This document shows, one piece after another, positions 31,167 to 39,892 of a DNA stretch of 64,000 nt (position 1 is the stretch's first letter; each line of letters opens with the position of its first letter). The stretch comes from Antarcticimicrobium sediminis (GTDB lineage Bacteria; Pseudomonadota; Alphaproteobacteria; Rhodobacterales; Rhodobacteraceae). The stretch lies in assembly GCF_004348975.1 (NCBI RefSeq), contig NZ_SMFP01000005.1:212527-276526 (forward strand). The letters are read 5' to 3'. The notes below the pieces were generated by a model. That model saw only the letters and a program-made list of their open reading frames with translations. It searched no databases and was not told the DNA's origin. Made by a program: the position numbers and the translations under genes.

Positions 31167-32126
31167 TCAGCCCTGCCGGTATTGCGCGATCATGGCCAAA
31201 ATCTCGGCCATGACGGTCGCCCCCAAAAGCGAAGTGATCTGACCCGGCCCCTCATAGGTCGGGGTGATCTCGACCACATCACAGCCCTTGATGTCGAGCC
31301 CGCCAATCGCCCGCAACAGGGCAAGGGTTTCGCGCGCGGTTGGTCCGCCCGCTTCCGGTGTTTCTACCGCAGGCGCGGCCGAGGGATCGACAAAATCCAT
31401 GTCAAAGGTCAAAAAGACCGGCGCCCCGGCGGTGCGCATCGCGATACGGTTCGCCAGCGCCGCGAAACCGATGGTAAAAATCTCGTCCGTCGTGACAACG
31501 TCATAGCCAAGATCAAGCGATTGCGTGATGTCACTGGCGCGAAACAGCGACCCGCGCATCCCGATCTGGATCGAGCGGGCCGGATCGACGATCCCCTCCT
31601 CCACCGCGCGCAGAAACGGCGTTCCGGCAGAATAGCGACGCTCGGCGAAATAGGTATCCCAAGTGTCGGTGTGGCTGTCGAAATGCACCAGCGCCAGCGG
31701 CCCGTGCCGCTTTGCCACCGCGCGCAGTTCGGCCAGTGTCACCGAATGATCGCCCCCGATACAACAGGGCACCGCCCCGGCAGAGACGACCCGGTCCACC
31801 GCCTCCTCCAGCCAGACCAGCGTTTCCATCTCATAGCCCGGCACCACCGGGGCATCCCCGAGATCGGCGATCTTGAGCGCCTCGAAGATGTCGATGTTGC
31901 CGCGATAGGGGTTGAAGGGCCGCAGCATGATCGACGCCTGCCGCACCGCATTCGGTCCCATCCGGGCGCCGGTGCGAAACGGGGCACCGGAATCCGACGG
32001 CAGACCAAGGATCGCGGCATCCAGCCCCTCGGCCCTGTCGCTTAACGGCAATCGCATGAAGGTCGGCACACCGACGAACCGCGGCACGTTCAGGCTGTCT
32101 TTCGGCGCGGCGGGTTTGGGGCTCAT
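31167..32126 (-). CDS. ureohydrolase (agmatinase/guanidinobutyrase-type, arginase family)
   Basis: This 319-residue manganese (or nickel) hydrolase cleaves guanidino compounds to urea and an amine. All metal ligands are in place: GGDHSVT, HFDSHTDTW and TFDMDFVDPS. The sequence is closer to agmatinase/guanidinobutyrase/guanidine-hydrolase types than to arginase. It overlaps the DUF1989 gene by ATGA and is the last gene of the ten-gene operon, so a guanidino acid made by the upstream enzymes is the expected substrate. The exact guanidino compound is unknown. Confidence 0.88.
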   Translation of the reverse strand: MSPKPAAPKDSLNVPRFVGVPTFMRLPLSDRAEGLDAAILGLPSDSGAPFRTGARMGPNAVRQASIMLRPFNPYRGNIDIFEALKIADLGDAPVVPGYEMETLVWLEEAVDRVVSAGAVPCCIGGDHSVTLAELRAVAKRHGPLALVHFDSHTDTWDTYFAERRYSAGTPFLRAVEEGIVDPARSIQIGMRGSLFRASDITQSLDLGYDVVTTDEIFTIGFAALANRIAMRTAGAPVFLTFDMDFVDPSAAPAVETPEAGGPTARETLALLRAIGGLDIKGCDVVEITPTYEGPGQITSLLGATVMAEILAMIAQYRQG

Positions 32127-32746
32127 AGGGGGCCCCTTGAAAATTCAAGGTGAATGTCGCGCGGTGTACAATCCGCCCCGTTGATCGGGGTGACGTCCTG
32201 CGGGCAGGCCGAAAGGACAAGGACAATAGCGCGATCGGCCTTGAGCGTCACGTGACCGCCGGGCGCGGCGACCGGAAGATCGCGCAGGATCTCACCCTCC
32301 GGCCCCACGCGCACGCGCATGAACAGGTTGAGCGACGCCGGCGTGAACGGCATCTCCAGCCCGATCTGCGCCAGCGCCTCGTGAAAGTTTCCGGCGCAGC
32401 TTCGATGTGCAGGCGGCTGGCCCAGATCGGCATAAAGCGGCCCGTTGCAGGGGCAAAGCTGGGTGTCGTGATGCCCCGGCGTCGCGTCCTCCACCATGGT
32501 AAAGAGCGGCCTGCGATCCATCCCCATGACCGACAATCCGGTGTCGATGTAGATCGAGGAATTGACCGAGCGGGTATGCTCCATCGAGCTGTATTGAACC
32601 GTCCCGTCGCCGGTCTCGGAGCCGTCCGCGGCCAGCGCCCAGGCATCGACCGCCTGGGTGCCGTGGGGGTTGACGATGCGCACCGTCTGCCCCGCCGCCA
32701 TGTGCCAGGCCCCCCCGGTGGAGGCGAGAAGGATATGTTGCCCCAT
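32123..32746 (-). CDS. DUF1989 (urea carboxylase-associated family) protein
   Basis: This 207-residue protein resembles DUF1989 proteins, known as urea-carboxylase-associated proteins and as the two subunits of carboxyguanidine deiminase. It has MGMDRRPLFTMVEDATPGHHD, CPCNGPLYADLG and INGADCTPRDIHLEF with conserved Cys/His positions. Only a single copy is present, whereas carboxyguanidine deiminase uses two, and no urea carboxylase gene lies here. A deiminase/amidinohydrolase step on a guanidino or ureido intermediate is plausible from family and from the ureohydrolase next door. Confidence 0.82.
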   Translation of the reverse strand: MGQHILLASTGGAWHMAAGQTVRIVNPHGTQAVDAWALAADGSETGDGTVQYSSMEHTRSVNSSIYIDTGLSVMGMDRRPLFTMVEDATPGHHDTQLCPCNGPLYADLGQPPAHRSCAGNFHEALAQIGLEMPFTPASLNLFMRVRVGPEGEILRDLPVAAPGGHVTLKADRAIVLVLSACPQDVTPINGADCTPRDIHLEFSRGPL

Positions 32747-32755
32747 TGCTCCCCC

Positions 32756-33181
32756 TCAGCTCGCGTAGACCGAGGCGAAATCGCGAAACCCCTTGATCTC
32801 GATCGGGTTTCCGGCAGGGTCGAAAAAGAACATGGTCCGCTGCTCACCCGGCTCGCCTTCAAACCGGATGACCGGCGGGATGTCGAATTCAATCCCTGCC
32901 TGTTCCAGCCGGTCGGCCAGTTCCAGCCAGCGATCCAGCGGCAGCACCGCGCCCATATGCGGCATCATCACCATGTGGTCGCCGACCTTGCCGGTCCGGG
33001 TGGTTTTCATCGGTTCGCCCAGATGCAGCGACAGCTGATGACCGAAGAACTCGAAATCGACCCAAGTGTCGGTGCTGCGCCCTTCTTTGCAGCCCAGCAC
33101 GTCACCATAAAAGGCACGGGTGGCGTCAAGATCGGTCACGTGGATCGCGAGATGGAACAGGGGAGTCATGGTTTGCCTCAT
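32756..33181 (-). CDS. VOC-family (glyoxalase/dioxygenase fold) protein
   Basis: This 141-residue protein has two VOC half-modules: FHLAIHVTDLDATRAFYGDVLG at the N-terminus and FFFDPAGNPIEIKGF at the C-terminus, with candidate metal ligands H (FHLAIH), H (HQLSLH) and E (IEIK). The family includes glyoxalases, epimerases and ring-cleavage dioxygenases, so no reaction can be assigned. An internal ATG at 33169 is an alternative start. It sits between the M24 and DUF1989 genes within the operon. Confidence 0.82.
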   Translation of the reverse strand: MRQTMTPLFHLAIHVTDLDATRAFYGDVLGCKEGRSTDTWVDFEFFGHQLSLHLGEPMKTTRTGKVGDHMVMMPHMGAVLPLDRWLELADRLEQAGIEFDIPPVIRFEGEPGEQRTMFFFDPAGNPIEIKGFRDFASVYAS

Positions 33182-33191
33182 GTTTTTGGGG

Positions 33192-34376
33192 TTATTTCAA
33201 CGTCATGGCGCGAGGCAGGGTCGAAAGCGGTTCGGCCCCTGTCTCGGTCACGATCACGGTTTCGGAGACGCCCACCGTATAGGCGCCATAGCTGCGCAGC
33301 GTGACCGGAAGATGAAAGACCATCCCCGGCTCCAGCAGCCGTTCAACGCCAGTGAACAGCGACAGGATCGCCCCCTCACCCCAATCGGGGGCAAAGGCCA
33401 CACCCATAGAATAGCCAACGCGCTTGCGGAAAGCGGCGCTATAGCCGGCGTCGTCGATCACCGCCTGCGCGGCCTCGTGGACGGCGGCGCAGGGCACACC
33501 GGGGCGCATCATCTTCAGCGCCGCCTCCAGCGCGCGCAGGGCAGTGTCCATCATGCGCGAAACCTCGGCCGGGGGCGGACCGATCCAGACCGAGCGCATC
33601 AGCGCGGCATGATAGCGATCATGGCTTGCCGCGAGCTCAAGAAAAACCGCATCGCCGTGCCGCATGGTCCGACGGCGCCAGGTTGCATGTGGAATGCCCG
33701 AGCGGGGACCGGAGCTGACAAGCGGCTCCATCGCCATGGCTTCGGAGCCTGCCGAAAGCGCAGCTGCCATCATCGCCGCAGCCACGTCATTTTCCGAGAC
33801 CCGCTTGCCACAGGTCGCGATCGCGGCCCCCAGACCGGCCTGCGCATAGCCCGCCGCGCGCCGGATGGCGTCCAGCTCCAGCGGCGATTTCACCACCCTG
33901 AGATCCTCCACCCAGCCCGACCCATCGGTCAGCGCGACAGGAAGCCCAGCTTCCATCCGGGCGCGGGTGTCGGGGCTGACGAACCAGCCGGTGCGTTCGC
34001 ACGCAAGACGGGAGAGCCCCATCTCGCTGACCATCCGCGCCAACACGGTGATCGGGTCCGCGCCATCCTGCCATGTCTCGATCCTGTCAAGATAGGTCGC
34101 CGCCCGCGCGCCAGTCTCTTCAAGTTGCCGCACCAGCAGCCGCGGCGCCCCCTCGACCGGCACAACAAGCGCCTGAAAGGCAAAATAGCCCGCCGTCTGC
34201 CGTCCCGTGGCCCAAAAGATGTTTTCCGGCCCCGTCAGCAAAAGCGCCTCGGCCCCCTCCTCGTGCAGGCGCGATTGCAGCGCCGCAATCCGGCGGTTGA
34301 ATTCGCCCTTGGGAAAGACCGCCTCGCGGCCGGGCCGGACGGAGATGGAAAGGTCCGAGGTCTGTCTCATGCTCAT
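33192..34376 (-). CDS. M24-family hydrolase, ectoine hydrolase (DoeA)/creatinase-like
   Basis: This 394-residue pita-bread-fold protein lacks the usual metal ligands of M24 peptidases. Where aminopeptidases have two aspartates, it has FLELAASHDRYHAALMRSVW, and the later ligand region reads PGMVFHLPVT. The segments VGYSMGVAFAPDWGEG and the terminal EPLSTLPRAMTLK resemble ectoine hydrolase DoeA and metal-free creatinase, which open C-N bonds in small amidines and guanidines. It is coupled by ATGA to the GntR gene upstream. DoeB is not found here, so ectoine itself is not clearly the substrate. Confidence 0.82.
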   Translation of the reverse strand: MSMRQTSDLSISVRPGREAVFPKGEFNRRIAALQSRLHEEGAEALLLTGPENIFWATGRQTAGYFAFQALVVPVEGAPRLLVRQLEETGARAATYLDRIETWQDGADPITVLARMVSEMGLSRLACERTGWFVSPDTRARMEAGLPVALTDGSGWVEDLRVVKSPLELDAIRRAAGYAQAGLGAAIATCGKRVSENDVAAAMMAAALSAGSEAMAMEPLVSSGPRSGIPHATWRRRTMRHGDAVFLELAASHDRYHAALMRSVWIGPPPAEVSRMMDTALRALEAALKMMRPGVPCAAVHEAAQAVIDDAGYSAAFRKRVGYSMGVAFAPDWGEGAILSLFTGVERLLEPGMVFHLPVTLRSYGAYTVGVSETVIVTETGAEPLSTLPRAMTLK

Positions 34377-35008
34377 GCACCCGAGAATGTCTGGAGGAAC
34401 CGATCGCGCACATGATCAAAGTGACGCCACATCGCGGCGCGTGCCGCTTCGCCGTCGCCAGCGCCAATGGCATCGATGATTTCAACATGTTCGCGGGCCT
34501 GATCGGTAAAGGAGTCATATGTGCGTGTCAGCGTGCAGCGTCGCGCGATCGCGCGCTGTTCGGCCAGCAGTTCGGGAAGCAAACTCAGCCGCGCGGCGCG
34601 CGCGACCGCCATGTGAAACCGCTCGTCCACCTCCCAGAAGGCATCGAACGCAGTCTCGCTCCCCTCGACAAAGCGCTGCATCTCTGATCGCAAATCGCTC
34701 AGCTCCGGCGGTATCGGGAACCCCGCCGCCCGCGCCGCCGCCGCACTTTCCAACTGTTGGCGCAGGGTCACGATCTCGAACAACTGCTCGACCGTGACCG
34801 AGCGCACAAGGATCACACCGTTCTTCAACCGGTCGATCACCCCTTCGCTTTCAAGCTGCGACAGGGCCGTCCGCAACGGCGTGCGCGAAATACCAAGTTC
34901 TTCGGCCAACCCGCGTTCCGAAAGAACGGATTCAGCGGCAATGCGCCCTTCGGAAATATCCGACTTGATCCGATGATAGGCCGTGTCCGACAGGGTCTCG
35001 CCGCTCAT
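34373..35008 (-). CDS. GntR-family (FCD domain) transcriptional regulator
   Basis: This 211-residue protein has an N-terminal GntR winged helix (SERGLAEELGISRTPLRTALSQLESEG) and an all-helical FCD ligand domain, with E.D..FH (EVDERFHMAVA) and a later histidine forming the usual metal/acid site. The ATG at 35008 overlaps the amidohydrolase stop by ATGA; an upstream open frame to 35134 is not credible. It is one of two GntR genes embedded in this operon and a candidate for binding the GTATAC sites at 39779 and 40847. Confidence 0.9.
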   Translation of the reverse strand: MSGETLSDTAYHRIKSDISEGRIAAESVLSERGLAEELGISRTPLRTALSQLESEGVIDRLKNGVILVRSVTVEQLFEIVTLRQQLESAAAARAAGFPIPPELSDLRSEMQRFVEGSETAFDAFWEVDERFHMAVARAARLSLLPELLAEQRAIARRCTLTRTYDSFTDQAREHVEIIDAIGAGDGEAARAAMWRHFDHVRDRFLQTFSGA

Positions 35009-36279
35009 GCCACATCCCCCAACAGGGCAAGCGTGACCGCCTCGACCGCGGCGGCAAGATCGGCGATGTCCATGCCCTCCTCGGGGCAGTGGCTGCCGTC
35101 CCAATTGCGGATAAAGACCATGACGCTGTCCCACCCGGCGGTGGCGAAGGCGGCGGCGTCATGCCCGCCGCCGGACAGCATCCGTCTGGGCTGGTCCCCG
35201 CGCAGAGCTGCGCCAGCGGCGATCCAGTCCAGCATCTTTTGCGACATCCGTTCCGGCCTTGAGCGGGTTTGCAGACCCAGATCAAACCGAACGCCGGGAT
35301 GGGCGGCCTCGATCGTCGCGATCTCCGCTTTCAACGCGGCATCTGCGGCGTCCAGCGTCGCCGGATCCTCGGAGCGCAGATCAAGACAGAACCCGGCCTG
35401 CCCGGCCACCTTGGCCATGGCATGGGCCGGACCGGCCGCATCGACCCGGCCAAAGGTCACGGTCAGATCCTGCCCCGCTGCCAACATCCGGTCCCAGACC
35501 GCGTTCATCGCTACGATCAGCTCGGCCAGCGCGACCACCGCATCGGCGCGCCCGTTGCGCGGCGCGGCGCCGGAATGGGCCCAGACGCCGCGCACCTCGG
35601 CCCCGCGATAGCGCAGCCCGCCGCGCACGGCCTCGACAAGCGCATAGGCTTCGCCAGCGTTGAACAGGATCGGGCCCTGTTCGATATGAAACTCGACAAA
35701 GCGCGCCGGGGGCGGCGGCGTCTGGGCCAGCACCGCGGTGGCATCATATCCCTGACCTGCCATATGCGCGGCAAGGCTGCGCCCATCATCGCTGCGTGGG
35801 GCCTCCATGTCCTTGGCCTCAAGCCGCCCAAGCGCCGCGCGCGATCCGATGTAAGAGACCGGGAACCAGACGCTTTCCTCGGCCCGGGTGACGGTCAGGA
35901 CGATATCGCTCGCCGGTGTGATACCGGCCGTGCGCAGCGCCGCGATCACCGCCAGCGCGCCGATCACGCCCGCCTGCCCGTCATAGGCGCCGCCCATGCT
36001 CACGGTATCGAGATGCGAGCCGATATACAGCGGCACCGCCGCCGGGTCGCGCCCGGCCATGCGGGCAAACAGATTGCCCGCTGCATCACGGCTGATGTCA
36101 AGATCAAGCGCCCGCGCCTCTGCCTCGATTACCGCATGGGCCTGCGATTCAAGTTCGCTGTAAGACGGACGCGTCCAGCCCGGACCGGGGGCGGAAAGCG
36201 CATTCACCTTGGCCAGAACACGGGGGATCGTGGCGCCGATCACCGCCACCATGTCGGGAGAGAGGACAGGATCGCTCAT
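35005..36279 (-). CDS. M20-family amidohydrolase (N-carbamoyl-L-amino-acid hydrolase/allantoate amidohydrolase type)
   Basis: This 424-residue zinc (manganese) hydrolase has the metal-ligand segments GSHLDTVSMGGAYDGQAG, VTRAEESVWF and FHIEQGPIL, and a C-terminal SGGGHDAAAFATAG. These match the HyuC/AmaB/AllC group, which release ammonia and carbon dioxide from N-carbamoyl amino acids or related ureides. It overlaps both neighbours by ATGA. The expected role is removal of a carbamoyl or amidino group made earlier in the pathway. Confidence 0.88.
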   Translation of the reverse strand: MSDPVLSPDMVAVIGATIPRVLAKVNALSAPGPGWTRPSYSELESQAHAVIEAEARALDLDISRDAAGNLFARMAGRDPAAVPLYIGSHLDTVSMGGAYDGQAGVIGALAVIAALRTAGITPASDIVLTVTRAEESVWFPVSYIGSRAALGRLEAKDMEAPRSDDGRSLAAHMAGQGYDATAVLAQTPPPPARFVEFHIEQGPILFNAGEAYALVEAVRGGLRYRGAEVRGVWAHSGAAPRNGRADAVVALAELIVAMNAVWDRMLAAGQDLTVTFGRVDAAGPAHAMAKVAGQAGFCLDLRSEDPATLDAADAALKAEIATIEAAHPGVRFDLGLQTRSRPERMSQKMLDWIAAGAALRGDQPRRMLSGGGHDAAAFATAGWDSVMVFIRNWDGSHCPEEGMDIADLAAAVEAVTLALLGDVA

Positions 36280-37226
36280 GCCGGGGCCTTCCAGAGTTCA
36301 GGGTTCAGCGTGGTCGCGGGAAGCCCCCCGGAGAGGGCCGTTACCACATGGCCGGCTGCGGCGCGGGCCACCCGGCTCAGCGCCTCTTCGGTGGTGGCGC
36401 CCAGATGCGGGGTGAAAATCACGTTGCCATGGCGCGCCAGCGGTCCCTGCGCGGCACCGGGGGAATAGACGTCCAGCCCGGCCCCGGCGATCCGGCCCGA
36501 ACCAAGCGCCGCGTCCAGCGCCGCCTCGTCCACCAGACCGGCGCGGGCCAGATTCACCAACAATGCGCCGGGTTTCACCGCCGCGAACCGTTCGGCGTTC
36601 ATCATGTGCCGGGTGTCCGCCCGCATCGGGGTGTGGAGCGAAATCAGATCCGCCGCGCCCAGACCTGCCTCCAGCGAGGCGGCACGCGTATAGGGGCCGA
36701 TATCGCGGGCATGGGGCGAATGGACAAGAATGCGCATGCCAAAGGCGGCATCCAGTATCCGGCCAAACCGGCTGCCGATCGCGCCCCACCCGATGATGAG
36801 CGCGGTCTTGCCCTCAAACTCGACAAAGGTACGACTTTCCCGAAACCCTGCTGTGCCGCTGCGTTCGGCGGCATCGGCGGCACTCACCCCGCGCGCCAGC
36901 GCCAAGGTCAGGGCCAGCGCATGTTCAGCGACCGAGCGCGCATTGACCCCCGGCGTATTGGCGACCAACACGCCTTTTTCGAAGGCGGCGGCCTTGTTCA
37001 CGGCGTCATGCCCGGTGCCATGCACCACCACCACCTGCAACCGATCCGCCCCCTCGAACGCGGCGGCCGAGAATCCGGCATCGCGCGTGATCACGCCATC
37101 ACAACCGCGCACCATGCGCGCCAGAACGTCGGGGTCTGTCCCCGGCGCAAGCACCGGCTCGATCCCCGCCGCGCGCAGGATGGCCAGCCCGTCCTCATGG
37201 ATCGGTTGCACGACAAGGCATTTCAT
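36276..37226 (-). CDS. D-isomer-specific 2-hydroxyacid dehydrogenase
   Basis: This 316-residue NAD-dependent dehydrogenase has the Rossmann motif IIGWGAIGSRFGRIL (about residues 144-158), the substrate arginine in LVNLARAGLVDE and the catalytic HLGATTEE. The family covers phosphoglycerate, lactate, glyoxylate and similar dehydrogenases. It overlaps the GntR gene upstream and the amidohydrolase downstream by ATGA. It likely interconverts a 2-keto and 2-hydroxy acid near the end of the pathway. Specificity is unknown. Confidence 0.88.
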   Translation of the reverse strand: MKCLVVQPIHEDGLAILRAAGIEPVLAPGTDPDVLARMVRGCDGVITRDAGFSAAAFEGADRLQVVVVHGTGHDAVNKAAAFEKGVLVANTPGVNARSVAEHALALTLALARGVSAADAAERSGTAGFRESRTFVEFEGKTALIIGWGAIGSRFGRILDAAFGMRILVHSPHARDIGPYTRAASLEAGLGAADLISLHTPMRADTRHMMNAERFAAVKPGALLVNLARAGLVDEAALDAALGSGRIAGAGLDVYSPGAAQGPLARHGNVIFTPHLGATTEEALSRVARAAAGHVVTALSGGLPATTLNPELWKAPA

Positions 37227-37876
37227 GCCGCAGGCTCCTGTCTGATTCCGGTCTGTTCGAGCCGCCGAAAAATCGCGTCGCGCGCGCCTTCGAGATGGGC
37301 GCGCAGGGCCTTTTCGGCGCGCGGCCCGTCCTTGTGTCGAAGCGCATCAATAATATCGAGATGGTCAGCCCAGCCCTTCAGGAACCGCGCCGGAACCAGC
37401 GTATGATCAAAGATCGCCGTGCGCCGGTGCAGGTTGGCGATCAGCCGCGCCGTGGCCCGGTTGCCGGCCGCCAGCGCGATCATCTGATGGAACTCGTTGT
37501 CCGTGTGCCACTCCACGTCCTCGTCCCCCGGCCCTTGGCGCATCAGGGCGATGGTCCGCACCTCCATCGCGTCGAGCAGATCGGGGTCGATCTGAATCGC
37601 CTCACGCGCGCAATTGGGTTCAAGGGCAAGGCGAAGGAAAAAGATCTCTTCGACCTCTTCGGCATTGATCCGGCGCACGCGTGTAAAGCGGCCCTGCACC
37701 TCGGCCAGACCTTGGCTGAGGATACGCTTGAGCGCTTCGCGCACCGGGGTCCGCGACATCTCCAGCCGCTCCCCAAGCGCGGCCTCTTGCAGGATCTCTC
37801 CGGGTTTGAGATCGCCCTCCAAGATCATGTGAAGAATGCGGCGATGCGCCTGTTGAACAAGGGTTCTGTCGCTCAT
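37223..37876 (-). CDS. GntR-family (FCD domain) transcriptional regulator
   Basis: This second GntR regulator has 217 residues, with winged helix (GERLEMSRTPVREALKRILSQGL) and FCD domain (WHTDNEFHQMIALAAGN). The start at 37876 makes an ATGA overlap with pxpC; an upstream open frame to 37981 lies within pxpC and is rejected. It is clearly different in sequence from the first GntR protein of the operon, so it is not a recent duplicate. It is a candidate to bind the GTATAC palindromes of this locus. Confidence 0.9.
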   Translation of the reverse strand: MSDRTLVQQAHRRILHMILEGDLKPGEILQEAALGERLEMSRTPVREALKRILSQGLAEVQGRFTRVRRINAEEVEEIFFLRLALEPNCAREAIQIDPDLLDAMEVRTIALMRQGPGDEDVEWHTDNEFHQMIALAAGNRATARLIANLHRRTAIFDHTLVPARFLKGWADHLDIIDALRHKDGPRAEKALRAHLEGARDAIFRRLEQTGIRQEPAA

Positions 37877-38955
37877 GTCTCGCCCTTTTTCTCGGCTCCG
37901 GACACGATCCCGGGCGTGGTCTCGGGCGTATTCCCGGGTGCGACGGCTTCGGGATCGAAGATGCCACCAACAAGATCGCATGACAGCAGAAATTCCGACG
38001 TCAGCGTGACGGTTTGTTTCGTCACAAGCCCCTTCAGCACAGCCGCCAAGCTAGCGGCCTGCGCCCGCGCTGCCGCCTCGGCCGCGGTACGCTCCACCAC
38101 AGCAAAGCGCAGCCGCATTCCGGTTGGCATCTGTGCCAGTCGCGACAGGTCGGCAGAAATCACGGTGGCGATCTTGGGATAGCCGCCGGTGGTCTGGCAT
38201 TCGGCCATCAACACCATGGGCCGGCCCGATCCGGGCACCTGTATCGCCCCCGGCACCGTCCCGTCCGAAACGATGTCGTGGCCCCGCTCTGCCGGCATAT
38301 CCGGTCCATCGAGGATGCTGGCCATGCGATCGCGTTGCGCGGTAATGGTGAAGTCTTGACGCGTCAGTCGCTCCAGCACATGCGGCGCAAAATAACCATC
38401 CTGCGGCCCAAGCAGAATGCGGATCGGGTCGGCAAAACGAGGGGGCGGCAGCGGCGCGGCGGGGCGCAGCAGCACGTCGGCGCCGCTTTCCTCGCCCAGT
38501 GGCAAACGATCCCCGGCCTTCAGGGCACGCCCGCACAACCCGCCAAGACCAAAGCGCAGATGTGTGCTGCGCGCGCCCATCACAAGCGGGGTGTCAATGC
38601 CGCCCGAAACGGCAAGATAGCCCCAAGCCGTATTCTTGAGCATGCCGATCTTCAGCACCTGCCCCGCCTCCAGCCGGTGACTCTCATCGGGGGCAAGGGG
38701 CGTGCCGTCGACGGATATGTCGCAATCGCCGCCAGTCACAGCAAAGCGCAGCGGGCGATCCGAGCGGAACTGCCCGCCCATCCCGGCAAACTCCAGCACG
38801 GCGGCGTCTTGCGGATTGCCACAAAGCGCATTGGCCAGCGCATGGGCTGGGGCATCCATCGGACCGGCCGCGGAAACCCCGAAGCGGCGCAAACCGCGAC
38901 GGCCCCGGTCCTGAACCGAGACGAGCGGCCCGGCAGAAAGGATTTCCAGCGTCAT
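37873..38955 (-). CDS. pxpC: 5-oxoprolinase subunit C-like biotin-dependent carboxyltransferase-family protein
   Basis: This 360-residue protein of the KipA/AHS2 family has SVQDRGRRGLRRFGVSAAGPMD at the N-terminus and AECQTTGGYPKIATVI in the centre, both typical. PxpC works with PxpA and PxpB to hydrolyse 5-oxoproline (pyroglutamate) with ATP. It overlaps pxpB by ATGA. The pxpA partner is encoded divergently, 200 bp beyond pxpB. The name reflects homology; a lactam other than 5-oxoproline is possible in this setting. Confidence 0.88.
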   Translation of the reverse strand: MTLEILSAGPLVSVQDRGRRGLRRFGVSAAGPMDAPAHALANALCGNPQDAAVLEFAGMGGQFRSDRPLRFAVTGGDCDISVDGTPLAPDESHRLEAGQVLKIGMLKNTAWGYLAVSGGIDTPLVMGARSTHLRFGLGGLCGRALKAGDRLPLGEESGADVLLRPAAPLPPPRFADPIRILLGPQDGYFAPHVLERLTRQDFTITAQRDRMASILDGPDMPAERGHDIVSDGTVPGAIQVPGSGRPMVLMAECQTTGGYPKIATVISADLSRLAQMPTGMRLRFAVVERTAAEAAARAQAASLAAVLKGLVTKQTVTLTSEFLLSCDLVGGIFDPEAVAPGNTPETTPGIVSGAEKKGET

Positions 38956-39686
38956 TCCCGGCCCTCAGGCACGACGATCTCCGGAACGACCACGACCTCC
39001 CCGGCAGCAAGGCGGCGGGACAGGGTTTCGAATTCTTCCTGTGTCACCGGGGTGAACCGGATCAAATCCCCCGCAGCAAAAAGAAACGGCTCCTCGCGCG
39101 CCGGATCGAACGCCTTGAGCGGCGTCTGCCCGATAAAGCGCCAACCCGACGGCCCTGCCACGGAATTGACCGAGGCCTGCTGCCCACCGATGCCGATGGC
39201 CCCGGCTGGGACCAACTGGCGCGGCTTTTGCAAACGCGGGGTGTGCAGCCGTTCAGGCAGCCCGCCAAGATAGGCAAACCCCGGCGCAAAGCCGATCATA
39301 TAGACGCGGTACTCGGCCCCGGAATGCAGCGCGATCAACTCTTCCCGGCCCAGCTTCTTTTCAGCACAAAGATCGTCCAGATCCAGCGCTACCGCGCCTC
39401 CGTAACAGACTGGTACATGCCACCGCCGTCGCGTGCCGGGCCGATCCGCCGTCTCTGTCAGGCGCGCCGCGACCTGCGCCTCGACCTCGGCACCGCCAAT
39501 CACAAGCGGATCAAAAACAACAAGCAGGGAGCGATAGGTCGGGACCACCTCTTCCATCCCGACAAAGGGCTGCGCCTCCAAGGCTGCGGCAAGGTCGATT
39601 ACGGCATCATTTGTCGCGACGTCGATCCCCTCTCCCAACGAGACGGTCAGCGCGCGATCCCCAAAAGGGTGAAACACCGGTGTCAT
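38952..39686 (-). CDS. pxpB: 5-oxoprolinase subunit B-like protein
   Basis: This 244-residue KipI/AHS1-family protein contains FHPFGDRALTVSLGEG at the N-terminus, YRSLLVVFDP and YMIGFAPGFAYLGGLPERLHTPR. The start at 39686 was chosen because family homology begins at this methionine; the open frame runs upstream to 39851 through the intergenic control region. The Shine-Dalgarno match is weak. It is the first gene of the ten-gene minus-strand operon and a partner of PxpC and PxpA. Confidence 0.88.
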   Translation of the reverse strand: MTPVFHPFGDRALTVSLGEGIDVATNDAVIDLAAALEAQPFVGMEEVVPTYRSLLVVFDPLVIGGAEVEAQVAARLTETADRPGTRRRWHVPVCYGGAVALDLDDLCAEKKLGREELIALHSGAEYRVYMIGFAPGFAYLGGLPERLHTPRLQKPRQLVPAGAIGIGGQQASVNSVAGPSGWRFIGQTPLKAFDPAREEPFLFAAGDLIRFTPVTQEEFETLSRRLAAGEVVVVPEIVVPEGRE

Positions 39687-39779
39687 AAGGACACGGCCCC
39701 ACGCTGTATTGTATTGATCCGTAACATATGTGTTTTTAACCGGTGCGCTGATGTCGTGAAGTGGCAATCTCTTGCCATT

Positions 39780-39791
39780 TGGGTATACCAC
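39780..39791. promoter_or_regulatory. GTATAC palindrome (candidate GntR operator) between pxpB and pxpA
   Basis: TGGGTATACCAC has a perfect GGTATACC core in the divergent pxpB/pxpA control region. FCD-type GntR proteins often bind such TGGTATACCA-like sites. Two more GTATAC sites lie upstream of the ABC transporter at 40847 and 40879, and two GntR genes lie in this operon. Confidence 0.55.
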
Positions 39792-39839
39792 TTGTATCCG
39801 CTTTGAAAGAGCCGGGCTCGCATCGGGACGCACGATGTG

Positions 39840-39858
39840 CCAATAGTCCAATTATTGG
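39840..39858. promoter_or_regulatory. CCAATA/TATTGG inverted repeat upstream of pxpA
   Basis: A 6-bp inverted repeat with a 7-base spacer lies 35 bp before the pxpA start, next to the GTATAC site. It may be a second regulator's half-sites or part of the promoter. GGAGG at 39881-39885 is the pxpA ribosome binding site. Confidence 0.3.
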
Positions 39859-39892
39859 GCAATTCCCCGCAACAGCCCCCGGAGGCCAGAAA

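Noticed and set aside
33192..34376. Calling this gene doeA outright
   Set aside because: No doeB, ectoine transporter or ectoine regulator lies nearby, so the specific ectoine assignment would go beyond the evidence.
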